Shown: positions 29,471 through 39,201 of the stretch, in pieces
Layout of the letters: the number at the start of each line of letters is the position of its first letter
Position numbering within the stretch: the stretch's first letter is position 1
Origin: Rhodocyclaceae bacterium
GTDB taxonomy: Bacteria; Pseudomonadota; Gammaproteobacteria; Burkholderiales; Rhodocyclaceae
Assembly: GCA_018261935.1 (NCBI GenBank)
Contig: JAGTRP010000019.1
Coordinates: 22,738 to 86,737 of the forward strand
Reading direction: 5' to 3'
DNA: 64,000 bases
Position numbers and translations under genes: made by a program
The notes under the pieces: model-generated
Told to the model about the DNA's origin: nothing
The model's input: the letters and a program-made list of their open reading frames with translations, nothing else
The model's database searches: none

Positions 29471-30775
29471 ATGACCAGCCACACCCCCGACCCCAGGCGC
29501 CGCCGCTGGATTGCCCTCGGCATCGTCGCCACCGCCTACGTCCTCTCCTTCTTCCAGCGCTTCGCCCCCGCCGGTATCGCCCACGACCTGGCGGCCGCCT
29601 TCCAGACTTCAGCCGCCTCCCTGGGCATCCTGGCGGCCACCTATTTCTACGTCTACACGGTGATGCAGGTGCCCACCGGCATCCTGGTGGATACCCTGGG
29701 GCCCCGCCGCATCCTCTTCCTGGGCGGCCTGGTGGGCGGCGCCGGCAGCCTCCTGTTCGGCCTCGCCCCCAGCCTCGACCTGGCCCTGGCGGGACGGACC
29801 CTGATCGGCCTCGGGGTGTCGGTGACCTTCATCGCCATGCTGAAGATCATCGCCGTCTGGTTCGAGGAGAACCGCTTCGCCACCCTGGTCGGCGGCTCCA
29901 TGCTCATCGGCAACCTGGGCTCGGTTCTCGCCGGGGCGCCCCTGTCGGGCGTCGCCCAGGCCACCGGCTGGCGGGGCGTTTTCATCGGCGTCGGCCTGGT
30001 GTCCGTGGTGCTGGGCCTGGCCTGCTGGCTGCTGGTGCGGGACCGTCCCGAGGCAGTGGGCGGCCAGCCGGCGGTTCGGCCCCGGGTGGACCGGACCGTG
30101 ATCCTGAGCGGGCTCATGACGGTGCTGAAGAACCGCTTCACCTGGCCGGCGGCGCTGGTGAATCTGGGGGTGGCGGGCAGCTTCTTCACCTTCGGCGGCC
30201 TCTGGGCCATGCCCTTCCTGACCCAGGCCCATGGCCTCACGCGGGCCGTGGCCTCGAACCACCTGTCCCTCTACTTCGCCGGGTTCGCCGTCGGTTGCCT
30301 GGTCATCGGCGGCATCTCGGACCGCCTCGGGCGCCGGAAGCCGGTGGTCATTGCCTCCACCCACGTCTACGGCCTCATCTGGCTGGTCTGGCTGTCCGGC
30401 GTGAGCCTGCCGCTGCCGGTAAGCTATGCCCTGTTCGGACTCATGGGCCTCGCTACCGCCAGCTTCACCCTGACCTGGGCCTGCGCCAAGGAGGTGAATC
30501 CGCCCCTCCTGTCGGGCATGTCCACCTCGGTGGCCAACATGGGCGGCTTCCTGGCCGGGGCTCTCCTGCAGCCCCTGGTGGGCTGGGTGATGGATATCCA
30601 CTGGCAGGGCACCATGGCCAACGGCGTGCGGGTCTATTCACCGGAGGATTTCCGCCTCGGCCTCCTGCTGGTGGCCGGCGCCGCCTGGTTCGGCGCCGCC
30701 TGCGCCTGGCGCCTGCGGGAGACCCATTGCCGCAATGTCTGGCAGGCCGGCGGCGGAGCGGCCATGGCGAGCTGA
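29471..30775 (+). CDS. Major facilitator superfamily transporter
   Basis: A 434-aa inner-membrane transporter with 12 predicted helices. The MFS loop 2-3 motif is seen as GILVDTLGPRRI and repeated in the second half as GGISDRLGRRKP. AYVLSFFQRFAPAGIAHDL at the first helix is common in a group of MFS proteins of unknown substrate in proteobacteria. ATG 29471 is preferred over an adjacent TTG. Substrate unknown. Confidence 0.88.
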   Translation: MTSHTPDPRRRRWIALGIVATAYVLSFFQRFAPAGIAHDLAAAFQTSAASLGILAATYFYVYTVMQVPTGILVDTLGPRRILFLGGLVGGAGSLLFGLAPSLDLALAGRTLIGLGVSVTFIAMLKIIAVWFEENRFATLVGGSMLIGNLGSVLAGAPLSGVAQATGWRGVFIGVGLVSVVLGLACWLLVRDRPEAVGGQPAVRPRVDRTVILSGLMTVLKNRFTWPAALVNLGVAGSFFTFGGLWAMPFLTQAHGLTRAVASNHLSLYFAGFAVGCLVIGGISDRLGRRKPVVIASTHVYGLIWLVWLSGVSLPLPVSYALFGLMGLATASFTLTWACAKEVNPPLLSGMSTSVANMGGFLAGALLQPLVGWVMDIHWQGTMANGVRVYSPEDFRLGLLLVAGAAWFGAACAWRLRETHCRNVWQAGGGAAMAS

Positions 30776-30791
30776 GGAGCGGACGGGGGCA

Positions 30792-30833
30792 GTGACTGGA
30801 AGCCGAAAAGAATATTATAATTCGCTTATATTC
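30792..30833 (+). promoter_or_regulatory. Promoter with AT-rich dyad before the AhpD-like gene
   Basis: GTGACT (30792-30797), 18 nt, TATAAT (30816-30821) forms a good sigma-70 promoter. The -10 overlaps a perfect dyad TATAA-N5-TTATA (30816-30830) within a wider GAATAT/ATATTC repeat (30810-30833). The position suits a repressor operator; the regulator is not known. Confidence 0.55.
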
Positions 30834-30847
30834 AACGGGAGGCTGTC

Positions 30848-31210
30848 ATGACCAAATCCTTCGTCGCCATCACCTCGGACGTTTCCAAGGCCCTCGACAC
30901 CCTGCGCCGGGAAATCCCGGACACCATGCAGGGCTTTTCCGCCATGGCCAAGGGGGCCCTCAAGGGCGGTGCCCTCAGCGAGCTGGACAAGGAGCTGATT
31001 GCGCTGGCCATCGGCGTTTCGAGCCGTTGCGATGCCTGCATCGGCTTCCATGTGAAGGCCCTCATCCGTTTGGGCGTCACCCGGGAGCAACTGATGGAGA
31101 CCCTGGCCATCTGCACCTATATGGGCGGCGGTCCGACCCTCATGTACGCCGCGGAAGCCGTCCGGGCCTACGAGGAGTTTACGGCCAGGACGGCGGCCCC
31201 GGCGGCTTGA
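30848..31210 (+). CDS. Carboxymuconolactone decarboxylase / AhpD-like protein
   Basis: A 120-aa cytoplasmic protein of the AhpD/CMD fold. ELIALAIGVSSRCDACIGFH carries the Glu-x(n)-CxxC-xxx-His redox motif used by AhpD-like peroxidases, so a disulfide-reductase or peroxide-detoxifying role is likelier than true decarboxylation. GGGAGG (30837-30842) precedes ATG 30848. A distinctive AT-rich dyad over the promoter suggests the gene is controlled. Confidence 0.88.
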   Translation: MTKSFVAITSDVSKALDTLRREIPDTMQGFSAMAKGALKGGALSELDKELIALAIGVSSRCDACIGFHVKALIRLGVTREQLMETLAICTYMGGGPTLMYAAEAVRAYEEFTARTAAPAA

Positions 31211-31216
31211 CGCCTG

Positions 31217-31909
31217 TCAGTGCAGCCGGTGGGGAGCGCCGCAGCAGGCCTTGAATGCCTTCCGGCTGCCGCAGCGGCAGGGGTGCTGGGCATTGGCCAG
31301 GGCATTCCTCGATTCCTTCCGGGCGATGAGTTCGAGGACGAAGCGCTGGACGTGGATGGCCTCCACCACGGCCGGGATCCACTCGGTGAGCCGGGCCCGC
31401 TGCTCGGGCGTTTCGCACATTCCTTCCCAGTCCGGCGGCACCGTGTCCGACCCCAGCAGCAGAATGGGAAGCAGCAGGCCGCTGCTGGTCGGGGTGGCGA
31501 TAAAGCTTGCCCAGTGGGTGTCGAGCAGGACCATCCCGAGCATGAAGCCGTTGCACCACAGGGTTCCATCGCCATAGGGCGCGCCGCTGCCGTGGGCGGC
31601 GGTCACCAGGGGTGAGAAGCCGCTGTCCGGGTCGGCCAGGGTCGCCCGGATGTCGTCGTACATGCGCAGGATGTAGGCGGTGAGCCGTTTTTCCTGGGCC
31701 CGATCGGCAAAGCGGGGGAGTTCCTCCCGGTTCGTGCTCCAGACCAGGGGTAGCCACTGCTCCGGGTCGATGGCCGTTCCCGACAGGGCCACCGATGTCA
31801 GGAAGCCATGCAGGACATCCACTCCCCAGAGTCCGGCGGGCACGGCATCCGAGTCGAGGAACTCGTCGAGTTCGGCCAGCTCCTGAGGGCTCAGGGAGAG
31901 GGCAGCCAT
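31217..31909 (-). CDS. UPF0149/YecA-family protein with SEC-C zinc motif
   Basis: A 230-aa cytoplasmic protein. The N-terminal helical UPF0149 domain (LSPQELAELDEFLDSD, then HGFLTSVALS and WCNGFMLGM) is followed by a C-terminal SEC-C zinc motif CRCGSRKAFKACCG, as at the end of SecA. The family is widespread and of unknown role; the SEC-C tail suggests binding to ribosomes or to SecA-related partners. ATG 31909 was chosen at the domain edge; ATG 31948 is possible. It is convergent with the AhpD-like gene. Confidence 0.87.
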   Translation of the reverse strand: MAALSLSPQELAELDEFLDSDAVPAGLWGVDVLHGFLTSVALSGTAIDPEQWLPLVWSTNREELPRFADRAQEKRLTAYILRMYDDIRATLADPDSGFSPLVTAAHGSGAPYGDGTLWCNGFMLGMVLLDTHWASFIATPTSSGLLLPILLLGSDTVPPDWEGMCETPEQRARLTEWIPAVVEAIHVQRFVLELIARKESRNALANAQHPCRCGSRKAFKACCGAPHRLH

Positions 31910-32122
31910 GGGGTATTGCCGATGGCGATTGCGATTGGGCGTGGGCATGATGGGCAGCGGGCAGATGACTCTGGCAGAGTACCCGTGGGGCCCGGTTTCC
32001 CTCAATACAGCCTTCACCCGAAGAAAAGTACCCGCAACCGTAGTCCCTTCGGGTTCCCCGGTTATCAGCGGTAGAAGGGCCCCTGCCCTCGAACCGGCCG
32101 GGGAGCGGATAGAATAGGCCGC

Positions 32123-32947
32123 ATGTCCTTTTCGGAAATGCCGCACCGACCCCGCTCCCTGGAATGGGCGATCGCCTTGTCTTTGGCGGTGCACGGGATG
32201 GTCCTCTTCGCGCTCCGCCCGGCCACCCCGGTGGCGACCCCGTCGGCACCGCGGCTCGAGGCTAGCCTGGGCAAGCGGGAGGCGGCGGCGCCCGTCGACA
32301 TCCCGGTGCTTCCCGGTCCGGCCCCGGCAGCCAGCCCCAGGCCGCGGATTCGCCCCAAGGTGCTGACGGCGCAAAAGCGCCCGGGGCTCCCGGCGCTCCG
32401 CTCCGCCCCCAGGTGGTCGGCGGCGGAAAAGGCGGAGATGGACCGCTTTTTGGGCGAACTCTCCGGGGAGGCCCGGGATCGACCCGGCCTGGCCCGGCGC
32501 TCCCTGGCCATGGCCGAGGAACTGGGCCGGCACCAGGCCAGCCAGGAGGACGGCGAGGCCGTGACCCTGGAACGCCTGCCCGACAGCCCACCGGTGGACC
32601 CCTTCAGCCTGGAAATGTACCTGGATAGCTTGGTGAAGAAGCTCAACCGGAGCGCCGGCTTTGTCAGGAACGACCCGCGGAGCAAGGGTGTGCAGACGGC
32701 CGCGGTGCGCATCCGCCTCAATCCCAACGGCTCCCTCGCCGGCTTTCAGGTGCTCGATGCCGGCGACCAGAGGGATGAAATCGCCTTCATCAGGGCCGTG
32801 GTGGAGCGGGCCGTGCCCTTCTCGCCCTTCCCGCCGGACTTGCGGCAATCCGCCCGGACCCTGTCCATGTTCATCTGCATCCTGCCTGCCGGCGCGGGTG
32901 GCGGCGGGTTCGGCTTTACCCGCAATCCAGGGGGGCGCGGCTGCTGA
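32123..32947 (+). CDS. TonB-like periplasm-spanning protein
   Basis: A 274-aa protein with a single N-terminal membrane anchor (ALSLAVHGMVLFALRP), a Pro/Ala-rich linker, a charged helix and a C-terminal TonB-like region (AAVRIRLNPNGSLAGFQVLDAG, then VERAVPFSPFPP). It would couple the inner membrane to an outer-membrane partner, but no exbB/exbD or receptor is nearby. It could be an orphan energy transducer or a TonB-fold protein with another job. Confidence 0.75.
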   Translation: MSFSEMPHRPRSLEWAIALSLAVHGMVLFALRPATPVATPSAPRLEASLGKREAAAPVDIPVLPGPAPAASPRPRIRPKVLTAQKRPGLPALRSAPRWSAAEKAEMDRFLGELSGEARDRPGLARRSLAMAEELGRHQASQEDGEAVTLERLPDSPPVDPFSLEMYLDSLVKKLNRSAGFVRNDPRSKGVQTAAVRIRLNPNGSLAGFQVLDAGDQRDEIAFIRAVVERAVPFSPFPPDLRQSARTLSMFICILPAGAGGGGFGFTRNPGGRGC

Positions 32948-33187
32948 CCGGGCGAGGGGCCGGAAGCCGCAACCAATCGCGCCGGGGGTGGTCTATTGTT
33001 GTGGCGGGGCGATGATCCAGCTTCCCTCGTCGGGCCGGCGCCGCCGGACCCCTTGGCCCGGCCCGTACAGGCTGCGGATGATCCCCTGCCTTCTTTTCCG
33101 GCAATCAATGCCCGGAGCCTCTGCCGCCCGAAGAAACCCGGGCTGCGGATCGATTTCTCCCGTTGTCTATATTTTCGAGGCCAAAAT

Positions 33188-33218
33188 TTGACTGGCCGCC
33201 GCCTTCCCAGGCTATAAT
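33188..33218 (+). promoter_or_regulatory. Promoter of the tRNA-Val/tRNA-Leu transcript
   Basis: TTGACT (33188-33193) and a perfect TATAAT (33213-33218) are separated by 19 nt, a long spacer. The bases after the -10 (GCCGGCCCCGA) are all but pure GC, the discriminator type seen at stringently controlled stable-RNA promoters. Confidence 0.7.
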
Positions 33219-33229
33219 GCCGGCCCCGA

Positions 33230-33305
33230 GCGTTCTTAGCTCAGTTGGTAGAGCGCTAGCCTTACAAGCTGGATGTCGGCGGTTCGAGCCCGTCAGGACG
33301 CACCA
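33230..33305 (+). tRNA. tRNA-Val (anticodon UAC)
   Basis: 76 nt including encoded CCA. The acceptor stem pairs GCGTTCT with AGGACGC with one G-U pair; the D arm is AGCTCAGTTGGTAGAGC, the anticodon loop CTTACAA reads UAC, and the T arm GGTTCGAGCC is canonical. It is the first gene of a two-tRNA transcript. Confidence 0.96.
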
Positions 33306-33307
33306 GG

Positions 33308-33392
33308 GCCTTGGTGGTGAAATTGGTAGACACGCTATCTTGAGGGGGTAGTGGCGCAAGCCGTGCGAGTTCGAGTCTCGCCCAAGGCACCA
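33308..33392 (+). tRNA. tRNA-Leu (anticodon GAG)
   Basis: 85 nt including CCA, a class II tRNA with a long variable arm. The acceptor stem GCCTTGG pairs with CCAAGGC; the anticodon stem CTATC/GGTAG closes the loop TTGAGGG, giving GAG. Only two bases separate it from tRNA-Val, so the two are cotranscribed. Confidence 0.96.
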
Positions 33393-33404
33393 AACAGCAG
33401 TTTT

Positions 33405-33434
33405 GCAGCATCCGGCAGCATCCGGCAGCATCCG
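33405..33434 (+). repeat. Tandem 10-bp repeat, three copies
   Basis: GCAGCATCCG occurs three times head to tail between the tRNA-Leu end and the terminator. It would lie in the 3' trailer of the tRNA precursor. Confidence 0.85.
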
Positions 33435-33437
33435 ATC

Positions 33438-33463
33438 GACCCGCCCAGCCGCGGGTCTTTTTG
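33438..33463 (+). terminator. Intrinsic terminator of the tRNA transcript
   Basis: GACCCGC (33438-33444), loop CCAGCC, GCGGGTC (33451-33457), followed by TTTTTG. A classical rho-independent terminator, the clearest one in the window. Confidence 0.9.
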
Positions 33464-33626
33464 TTGGCGGCAAGGGAAACCGTTTTTCCTGTTCCGGGAA
33501 TACGAAGCCGTGGATCGGCTCTGACCTGGCCCGGGCTCTCTCTGTCATTTAATGCTGCGATGACAACCAAGTCGACACTCGTGCGTTACATCAGGTGTCG
33601 AAGTCCATTTTCGTGGGGAAGTGCAA

Positions 33627-34307
33627 GTGCGTTGGTTATTGGTCGCAGCCGTGGCTGCGCTGTCCTCTTTGGGTGTTGTCGCCTCCGAGCTGCCGCTGGC
33701 GGAGCAGCAGGCAGTTGCCAAGCCGTCGGTTGTCACGGAGCAGTTGGCGGTGATGGAGCGGGCGGCCGGCGCGGAAGGAGCGGCAGGACAAGTTCCCGTC
33801 TCGGACTCGGCCGTCATCCTGACTCCGATCCCGACGCCGCCCCCGGTGATCGAGCTGCTGACGGAGCTGAAGCCCGTCGAAAAGCTGCATCCGGCCAAGA
33901 AGCTGAAGCTGGCGAAGAGAAAACCCGTCAAGGACACCATGTTCTCCCGCTCGGCGCGTCATCAGATGGCGCTGCTGGCGGCCAAGCCCAGGGCCGGCGA
34001 TCCGTCCATCCGCGACTTCTTCGATGACGAGGATGTCGATTTCGGTGCCAGCGACCTGGATTTCCACCGCTCCTTCAGCCGGCCCAAGGTCAAGGAAGTG
34101 GCCGACCGGGACGAAGACGATGACGCTGATATCTCCGAGGCCGTGAAGCTTCGGCTGTTTGTCGCACGTATGAAGGCGGTCCAGGCCCACGAGAAGAAAT
34201 TTGCCCAAGCCGAAGACAATCACGCCGATATCCCGGAAGCCGTGAAGCTGCGGCTGTTCCTGGCGCGCATGAAGGCCGTCCAGGCGCACCAGAAGAAGTT
34301 CTCCTGA
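33627..34307 (+). CDS. Secreted protein with a tandem 34-residue helical repeat
   Basis: A 226-aa protein of unknown function. A signal peptide (MRWLLVAAVAALSSLGVVAS) leads to a Pro/Val-rich linker and a Lys-rich patch (LHPAKKLKLAKRKP). An acidic region follows, then two adjacent repeats: ISEAVKLRLFVARMKAVQAH and IPEAVKLRLFLARMKAVQAH, each preceded by an acidic stretch and followed by KKF. The DNA copies differ mainly at third positions. GTG 33627 sits 6 nt after GGGGAA; GTG 33621 is too close to that site. The repeat looks amphipathic. Confidence 0.65.
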   Translation: MRWLLVAAVAALSSLGVVASELPLAEQQAVAKPSVVTEQLAVMERAAGAEGAAGQVPVSDSAVILTPIPTPPPVIELLTELKPVEKLHPAKKLKLAKRKPVKDTMFSRSARHQMALLAAKPRAGDPSIRDFFDDEDVDFGASDLDFHRSFSRPKVKEVADRDEDDDADISEAVKLRLFVARMKAVQAHEKKFAQAEDNHADIPEAVKLRLFLARMKAVQAHQKKFS

Positions 34308-34316
34308 ACCAGGGCG

Positions 34317-34411
34317 CGGCGGGCGGGGCATTCGCTCCGCCGGGCTGCGGAACTCGCCCCCTGCGGGGCTCAGACAGTTCTCGCCCGGCTCCTCAAACGC
34401 CCCGCCCGCCG
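34317..34411. terminator. Long-range 13-bp inverted repeat between convergent genes
   Basis: CGGCGGGCGGGGC (34317-34329) and GCCCCGCCCGCCG (34399-34411) are perfect complements enclosing 69 nt that hold smaller hairpins. It lies between the converging genes at 33627 and 34435, so it may end transcription in both directions. Confidence 0.5.
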
Positions 34412-34434
34412 GTTACTACTTGTTGGAAGCCGTC

Positions 34435-35001
34435 TTACAGCGGCCGCTTGACCGACAGGATGCCGCGGATCTGGCCCCGGCTGTAGCCCACCGCCTGGTC
34501 GTGGGGATAGGTTTCCGCCAGCTTGGCCTTGAGGCTCCCGTCCATGCTCTCCGCCGGCCCGTGGCAAGCGACGCAGACGTCCGCCACCGGTAGGGCCTTG
34601 GCGTAGCGGAAGTAGGATTTGCCGCTTTCCTGGACAATTTCCGATTTTTCCAGGGTTTCCGGCTTGGTGCCGGCCGCCAGCTTCCGTTCCATTTCCTGCA
34701 GGGTGGCGGTTTCCCAGTTGTCGGGCTGGCCCCGCTCGGGATTGCGCACCTTGAGGCTGACGCGGCGGATGGACCAGCCGGTGGCCTCCCGCACCTGTTG
34801 AATCAATTTTGGCGCCTGCTCCCGGCAGACCGGGATGGCGTCGGCGACGCCCTTCTGGCCGACGGCCTCCTGCATGGCGGCCATCACCTTGGGCACCACC
34901 GGCAGCACGGTCTTCTTGGTGTCGGTCGTCAGGGCATCGATGTCCTGGGCGAAGGCGGAAAAGGCCAGGGTGGCCAGGGCAAAGGCGGCGGTGGTCTTCA
35001 T
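34435..35001 (-). CDS. Periplasmic DUF3365 (Tll0287-like) haem-binding protein
   Basis: A 188-aa protein with a signal peptide ending near FSAFA and one CxxCH haem site (VCVACHGP). The surrounding fold (VRNPERGQPDNWE, then GQIRGILSVKRPL) matches DUF3365/Tll0287-like domains, PAS-like haem sensors of redox or gas. AAGGAGACTCC before ATG 35001 is a good ribosome site. It follows CcoG by about 95 nt on the same strand and may be its cotranscribed companion. Confidence 0.85.
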   Translation of the reverse strand: MKTTAAFALATLAFSAFAQDIDALTTDTKKTVLPVVPKVMAAMQEAVGQKGVADAIPVCREQAPKLIQQVREATGWSIRRVSLKVRNPERGQPDNWETATLQEMERKLAAGTKPETLEKSEIVQESGKSYFRYAKALPVADVCVACHGPAESMDGSLKAKLAETYPHDQAVGYSRGQIRGILSVKRPL

Positions 35002-35095
35002 GGAGTCTCCTTGAATTGACAACGTGTTGGGCAAAGCCGGCGCCATTCCGGCGCCGGCTCGTTGCAAAGAAATGGGCCGTCAGCCGGTCCCGGCA

Positions 35096-36507
<1,412 letters not shown>

Positions 36508-36511
<4 letters not shown>

Positions 36512-37257
36512 TTGCTTTCCTCGGGATCGGGAATGGGTGCGGATTCGGGGGCGGCCTCGGCTTCCTCTTCGGGGAGCCGGCCGCAGCGCCGGTTGGCGGC
36601 CAGGGTTTCGGCCCGGGCCGGGAGCGGGGGAAGCTCGCGCCGGCTGGCCAGGGCGATGAATTCGTCCCGGCTGACGCCCAGCAGCATCGGATTGGTGCGC
36701 CTTTCCTCCCCGATGCAGCTGACCCAGCGCTGCTGGCTGCCGTGGCCGGGATAAACAAGATACTCGTCTGGTTGGGTCAGGAGGCGGCGGGTGACGCTGT
36801 CGAACAGCATCCCCGCATTGCCCCCCGGCCCATCCGTTCGCCCGCAGCCGCTGATCAGGAGGGAGTCGCCGGTGAATAGGCGGTCGCCCCAGCGATAGGT
36901 CAGGCAGGCGGGCGTATGTCCGGGAGTGGAAAGGGCCTGGAAGGCCAGGTCCCCGAAGTTCAGGGAGTCGCCGTCGGCCAGCAGGCAGTCGGCGCCCTCG
37001 ACCCCGCTTTGGCGGCCGCAGACGACGGTGGCGCCGGTGAGGCGGCGCAGGGTGTCGGCGGCGGTGAGGTGATCCGCATGGACGTGGGTTTCGATAATGC
37101 CGGCCAGGCGCAGCCCCAGTTCCTCGAGGACGCCCAGGTACAGGGGGACCTGTTCCCGGACGGGATCGATGAACACCGCCTGACGGGTGGCGTCGGACCC
37201 CACCAGGTAGGAGCAGGTGCCGGAAGGGGAATCCCAGAAGCGTCGAAGGAGGGGCAT
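36508..37257 (-). CDS. pdo: Persulfide dioxygenase (ETHE1-like metallo-beta-lactamase fold)
   Basis: A 249-aa enzyme that oxidises glutathione persulfide to sulfite with O2. Iron ligands and substrate motifs are present: THVHADHLTA, STPGHTPACL, FTGDSLLISGCGRTD and YPGHG. GCGRTD separates it from glyoxalase II. A Pro/Glu-rich tail of about 30 residues is extra. It is divergent from a FisR-like activator gene, has a sigma-54 promoter directly upstream, and is ATGA-coupled to ccoG. Confidence 0.9.
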
Positions 37258-37269
37258 GCCTCTTCCATA

Positions 37270-37284
37270 TCAAGACCCGTGCCA
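37270..37284 (-). promoter_or_regulatory. Sigma-54 promoter for the pdo-ccoG operon
   Basis: On the minus strand TGGCAC, 5 nt, TTGA reads TGGCACGGGTCTTGAT, matching the -24 box perfectly and the -12 box except GC to GA. Predicted start of transcription is about 37259, two bases before ATG 37257, giving an almost leaderless message. It fits the neighbouring sigma-54 activator. Confidence 0.7.
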
Positions 37285-37408
37285 TGTCGGCTGGGAAGTG
37301 GTGGGGTCAGAATAATCAACGGCTTATGCATGCCTGGTAAAGACGGCCGTGCGTCCGGAGGCTTTCTCTGCCAAAATTGGCGGACGACTTTTGCATTGAT
37401 TGCCATAA

Positions 37409-38767
37409 ATGGCGCTTGCGGCCGCCCCCAATCTTCTCAGCGAGCTTCTTTCCTTCCTCGATGGCCTGCCGGAGCCGCGCATCGTCATGGATGCCGATTA
37501 CCGCATCGTCGCCGCCAACCAGGCCTACGTGCGGGAATTCGGCAGCGGGCAGCCGATCCGGGGGCGCACCTGCTACGAGGTCTCCCACCGCTTCACCGTA
37601 CCCTGCGACCAGGCGGGGGAGTCCTGCCCGCTGAAGCAGTGCCTGGAATCCGGCGTCCCCCAGCGGGTGCTGCACCTACACCACACCCCCCGGGGCGAGG
37701 AGCACGTCGATGTGGAAACCGTGCCGGTGCGGGACGATGCCGGCAAGGTGGCCTACTTCGTCGAGACCATGCGCCGGGTCCGCCAGGCCAGCAGCCGGGC
37801 TGCCGGCCAGGGGCTGGTAGGGCGCTCCCCCGTTTTCATGCGCATGCTGGAGCAGGTGGTGCGGGTGGCGCCGGCGGATTCGGCGGTGCTCATCCTGGGG
37901 GAGACCGGCACCGGCAAGGAACTGGTGGCCCGGGCTATTCACGAGGCCAGTAACCGCAACGCCGGCGCCTTTGTGGCGGTGGACTGCGCCGGGCTTTCGG
38001 AAACCCTGTTCGAGAGCGAGCTCTTCGGCTACGAAAAGGGCGCCTTCACCGGCGCCAGCCACCGCAAGCTCGGCCTGGTGGAGGCGGCCAGCGGCGGCAC
38101 CCTGTTCCTCGACGAAATCGGCGACCTGCCGCCGGCCCTCCAGGTCAAGCTCCTGCGTCTCCTGGAATCGGCCACCTACCGCCGGGTGGGCGGCATCGAC
38201 GCCCTGCCCGCCGACTTCCGGCTGGTGGCGGCCACCCACCGGGATCTGCGGACCATGGTGGAGGAGGGCTCCTTCCGGCGGGATCTCTATTACCGGCTCA
38301 ACGTCTTTCCCATCCGCACCCCCGCCCTCCATGAGCGGACCGCGGACATTCCCCTCCTGGCCGCCTCCCTGCTGGAGCGGGTGGACCGCCGGCCGGGGCG
38401 CCGCTTCTCCGCCGATGCCCTGGATTGGCTCTCCTGCCGCCGCTACCCGGGCAATATCCGGGAGTTGCGCAACATCATAGAAAGAGCGGCGCTGATGGCG
38501 GACAATGATCCCTTGGCCGCCGAAGACCTCCGGGCCGTGGACGAGGACGGCGGCGAGGCACCGGCCGCGGCCGGGGTTGCCGAAGGCCGGGCTGCCTTTG
38601 CCGTCCCGGGCCTCGTCCCCCTCGATCAACTGGAGCAGCACTATCTGAAATGGGCCGCCAGGGAAGTGACCAGCGACCTGCCCCGCCTGGCTGCGGGCCT
38701 GGGCATCAGCCTCCGCACCCTGTACCGGAAGCTGAGGGAGGCCGGGATGGGCAGGGACCGACCCTAG
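37409..38767 (+). CDS. fisR: FisR-like sigma-54-dependent activator with cysteine PAS domain
   Basis: A 452-aa enhancer-binding protein. The N-terminal PAS-like domain has Cys55, Cys66 and Cys73 (plus Cys78) in [16 protein letters not shown] and ESCPLKQC. The 11- and 7-residue spacing equals that of the persulfide-sensing cysteines of Cupriavidus FisR as I recall them. The AAA+ core (about 140-370) has GETGTGKE and [15 protein letters not shown] (sigma-54 contact). A Fis-type helix-turn-helix ends the protein ([16 protein letters not shown]). It most likely activates pdo in response to sulfane sulfur. No strong ribosome site before ATG 37409. Confidence 0.88.
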   Translation: MALAAAPNLLSELLSFLDGLPEPRIVMDADYRIVAANQAYVREFGSGQPIRGRTCYEVSHRFTVPCDQAGESCPLKQCLESGVPQRVLHLHHTPRGEEHVDVETVPVRDDAGKVAYFVETMRRVRQASSRAAGQGLVGRSPVFMRMLEQVVRVAPADSAVLILGETGTGKELVARAIHEASNRNAGAFVAVDCAGLSETLFESELFGYEKGAFTGASHRKLGLVEAASGGTLFLDEIGDLPPALQVKLLRLLESATYRRVGGIDALPADFRLVAATHRDLRTMVEEGSFRRDLYYRLNVFPIRTPALHERTADIPLLAASLLERVDRRPGRRFSADALDWLSCRRYPGNIRELRNIIERAALMADNDPLAAEDLRAVDEDGGEAPAAAGVAEGRAAFAVPGLVPLDQLEQHYLKWAAREVTSDLPRLAAGLGISLRTLYRKLREAGMGRDRP

Positions 38768-38844
38768 GATCGCACCGAACTTCGGCGGTCTCGTCCTGTC
38801 CGTTGGTAGTGGGTTCCCAAAAGCCCGAAAGCGAGGATTCGGCC

Positions 38845-39201
38845 ATGCTCTTTGCCCCCCACCGCTTTGCGCCGAATCCGGCCAACGACAGCTTCCTTTC
38901 CCTTCTCTACCGCTTCTTCTTCTTCGACTGGCTCTTCGCCGACATGACCCAGGCCAAGGGGCTGCTGGAATGTCACGCCGCCCGCCAGCACAACCGGGCG
39001 ATGCGCAAGTACCTGCCGACCTACCTGCGCCGCTGGGGCGGCGTGGCGATGACCGCCTTCGTTGCCGGCAGCGTTTGCGAGCAGGTTTTCCAGGCGCAGC
39101 TGGCCGCCACCTGCTGCTTCACCGGCTTCAGCCTCACCCTGGGGGTGATGGCGGTCATCGTCGCGGCCTGGCTGCTCCTGGCCGCTCCCCACCGCTCCTA
39201 G
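38845..39201 (+). CDS. Small membrane protein of unknown function
   Basis: A 118-aa protein with a hydrophobic aromatic patch (SLLYRFFFFDWLFADM), a basic middle section and two C-terminal membrane segments (GVAMTAFVAGSVCEQVF and TLGVMAVIVAAWLLLAA). CGAGGA lies upstream of ATG 38845. Four cysteines are present, two adjacent (ATCCF). I recognise no family. Its stop shares a CTAG with the convergent UbiA-like gene. Confidence 0.6.
   Translation: MLFAPHRFAPNPANDSFLSLLYRFFFFDWLFADMTQAKGLLECHAARQHNRAMRKYLPTYLRRWGGVAMTAFVAGSVCEQVFQAQLAATCCFTGFSLTLGVMAVIVAAWLLLAAPHRS

Noticed and set aside
33105..33570. Minus-strand frames containing protein-like text such as RPDGLEPPTSSL
   Set aside because: These are translations of the two tRNA genes in antisense, a known source of false protein families.
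37378..37398. Second sigma-54 site on the plus strand toward fisR
   Set aside because: TGGC and TTGC are 9 nt apart; 7 is required between these blocks.
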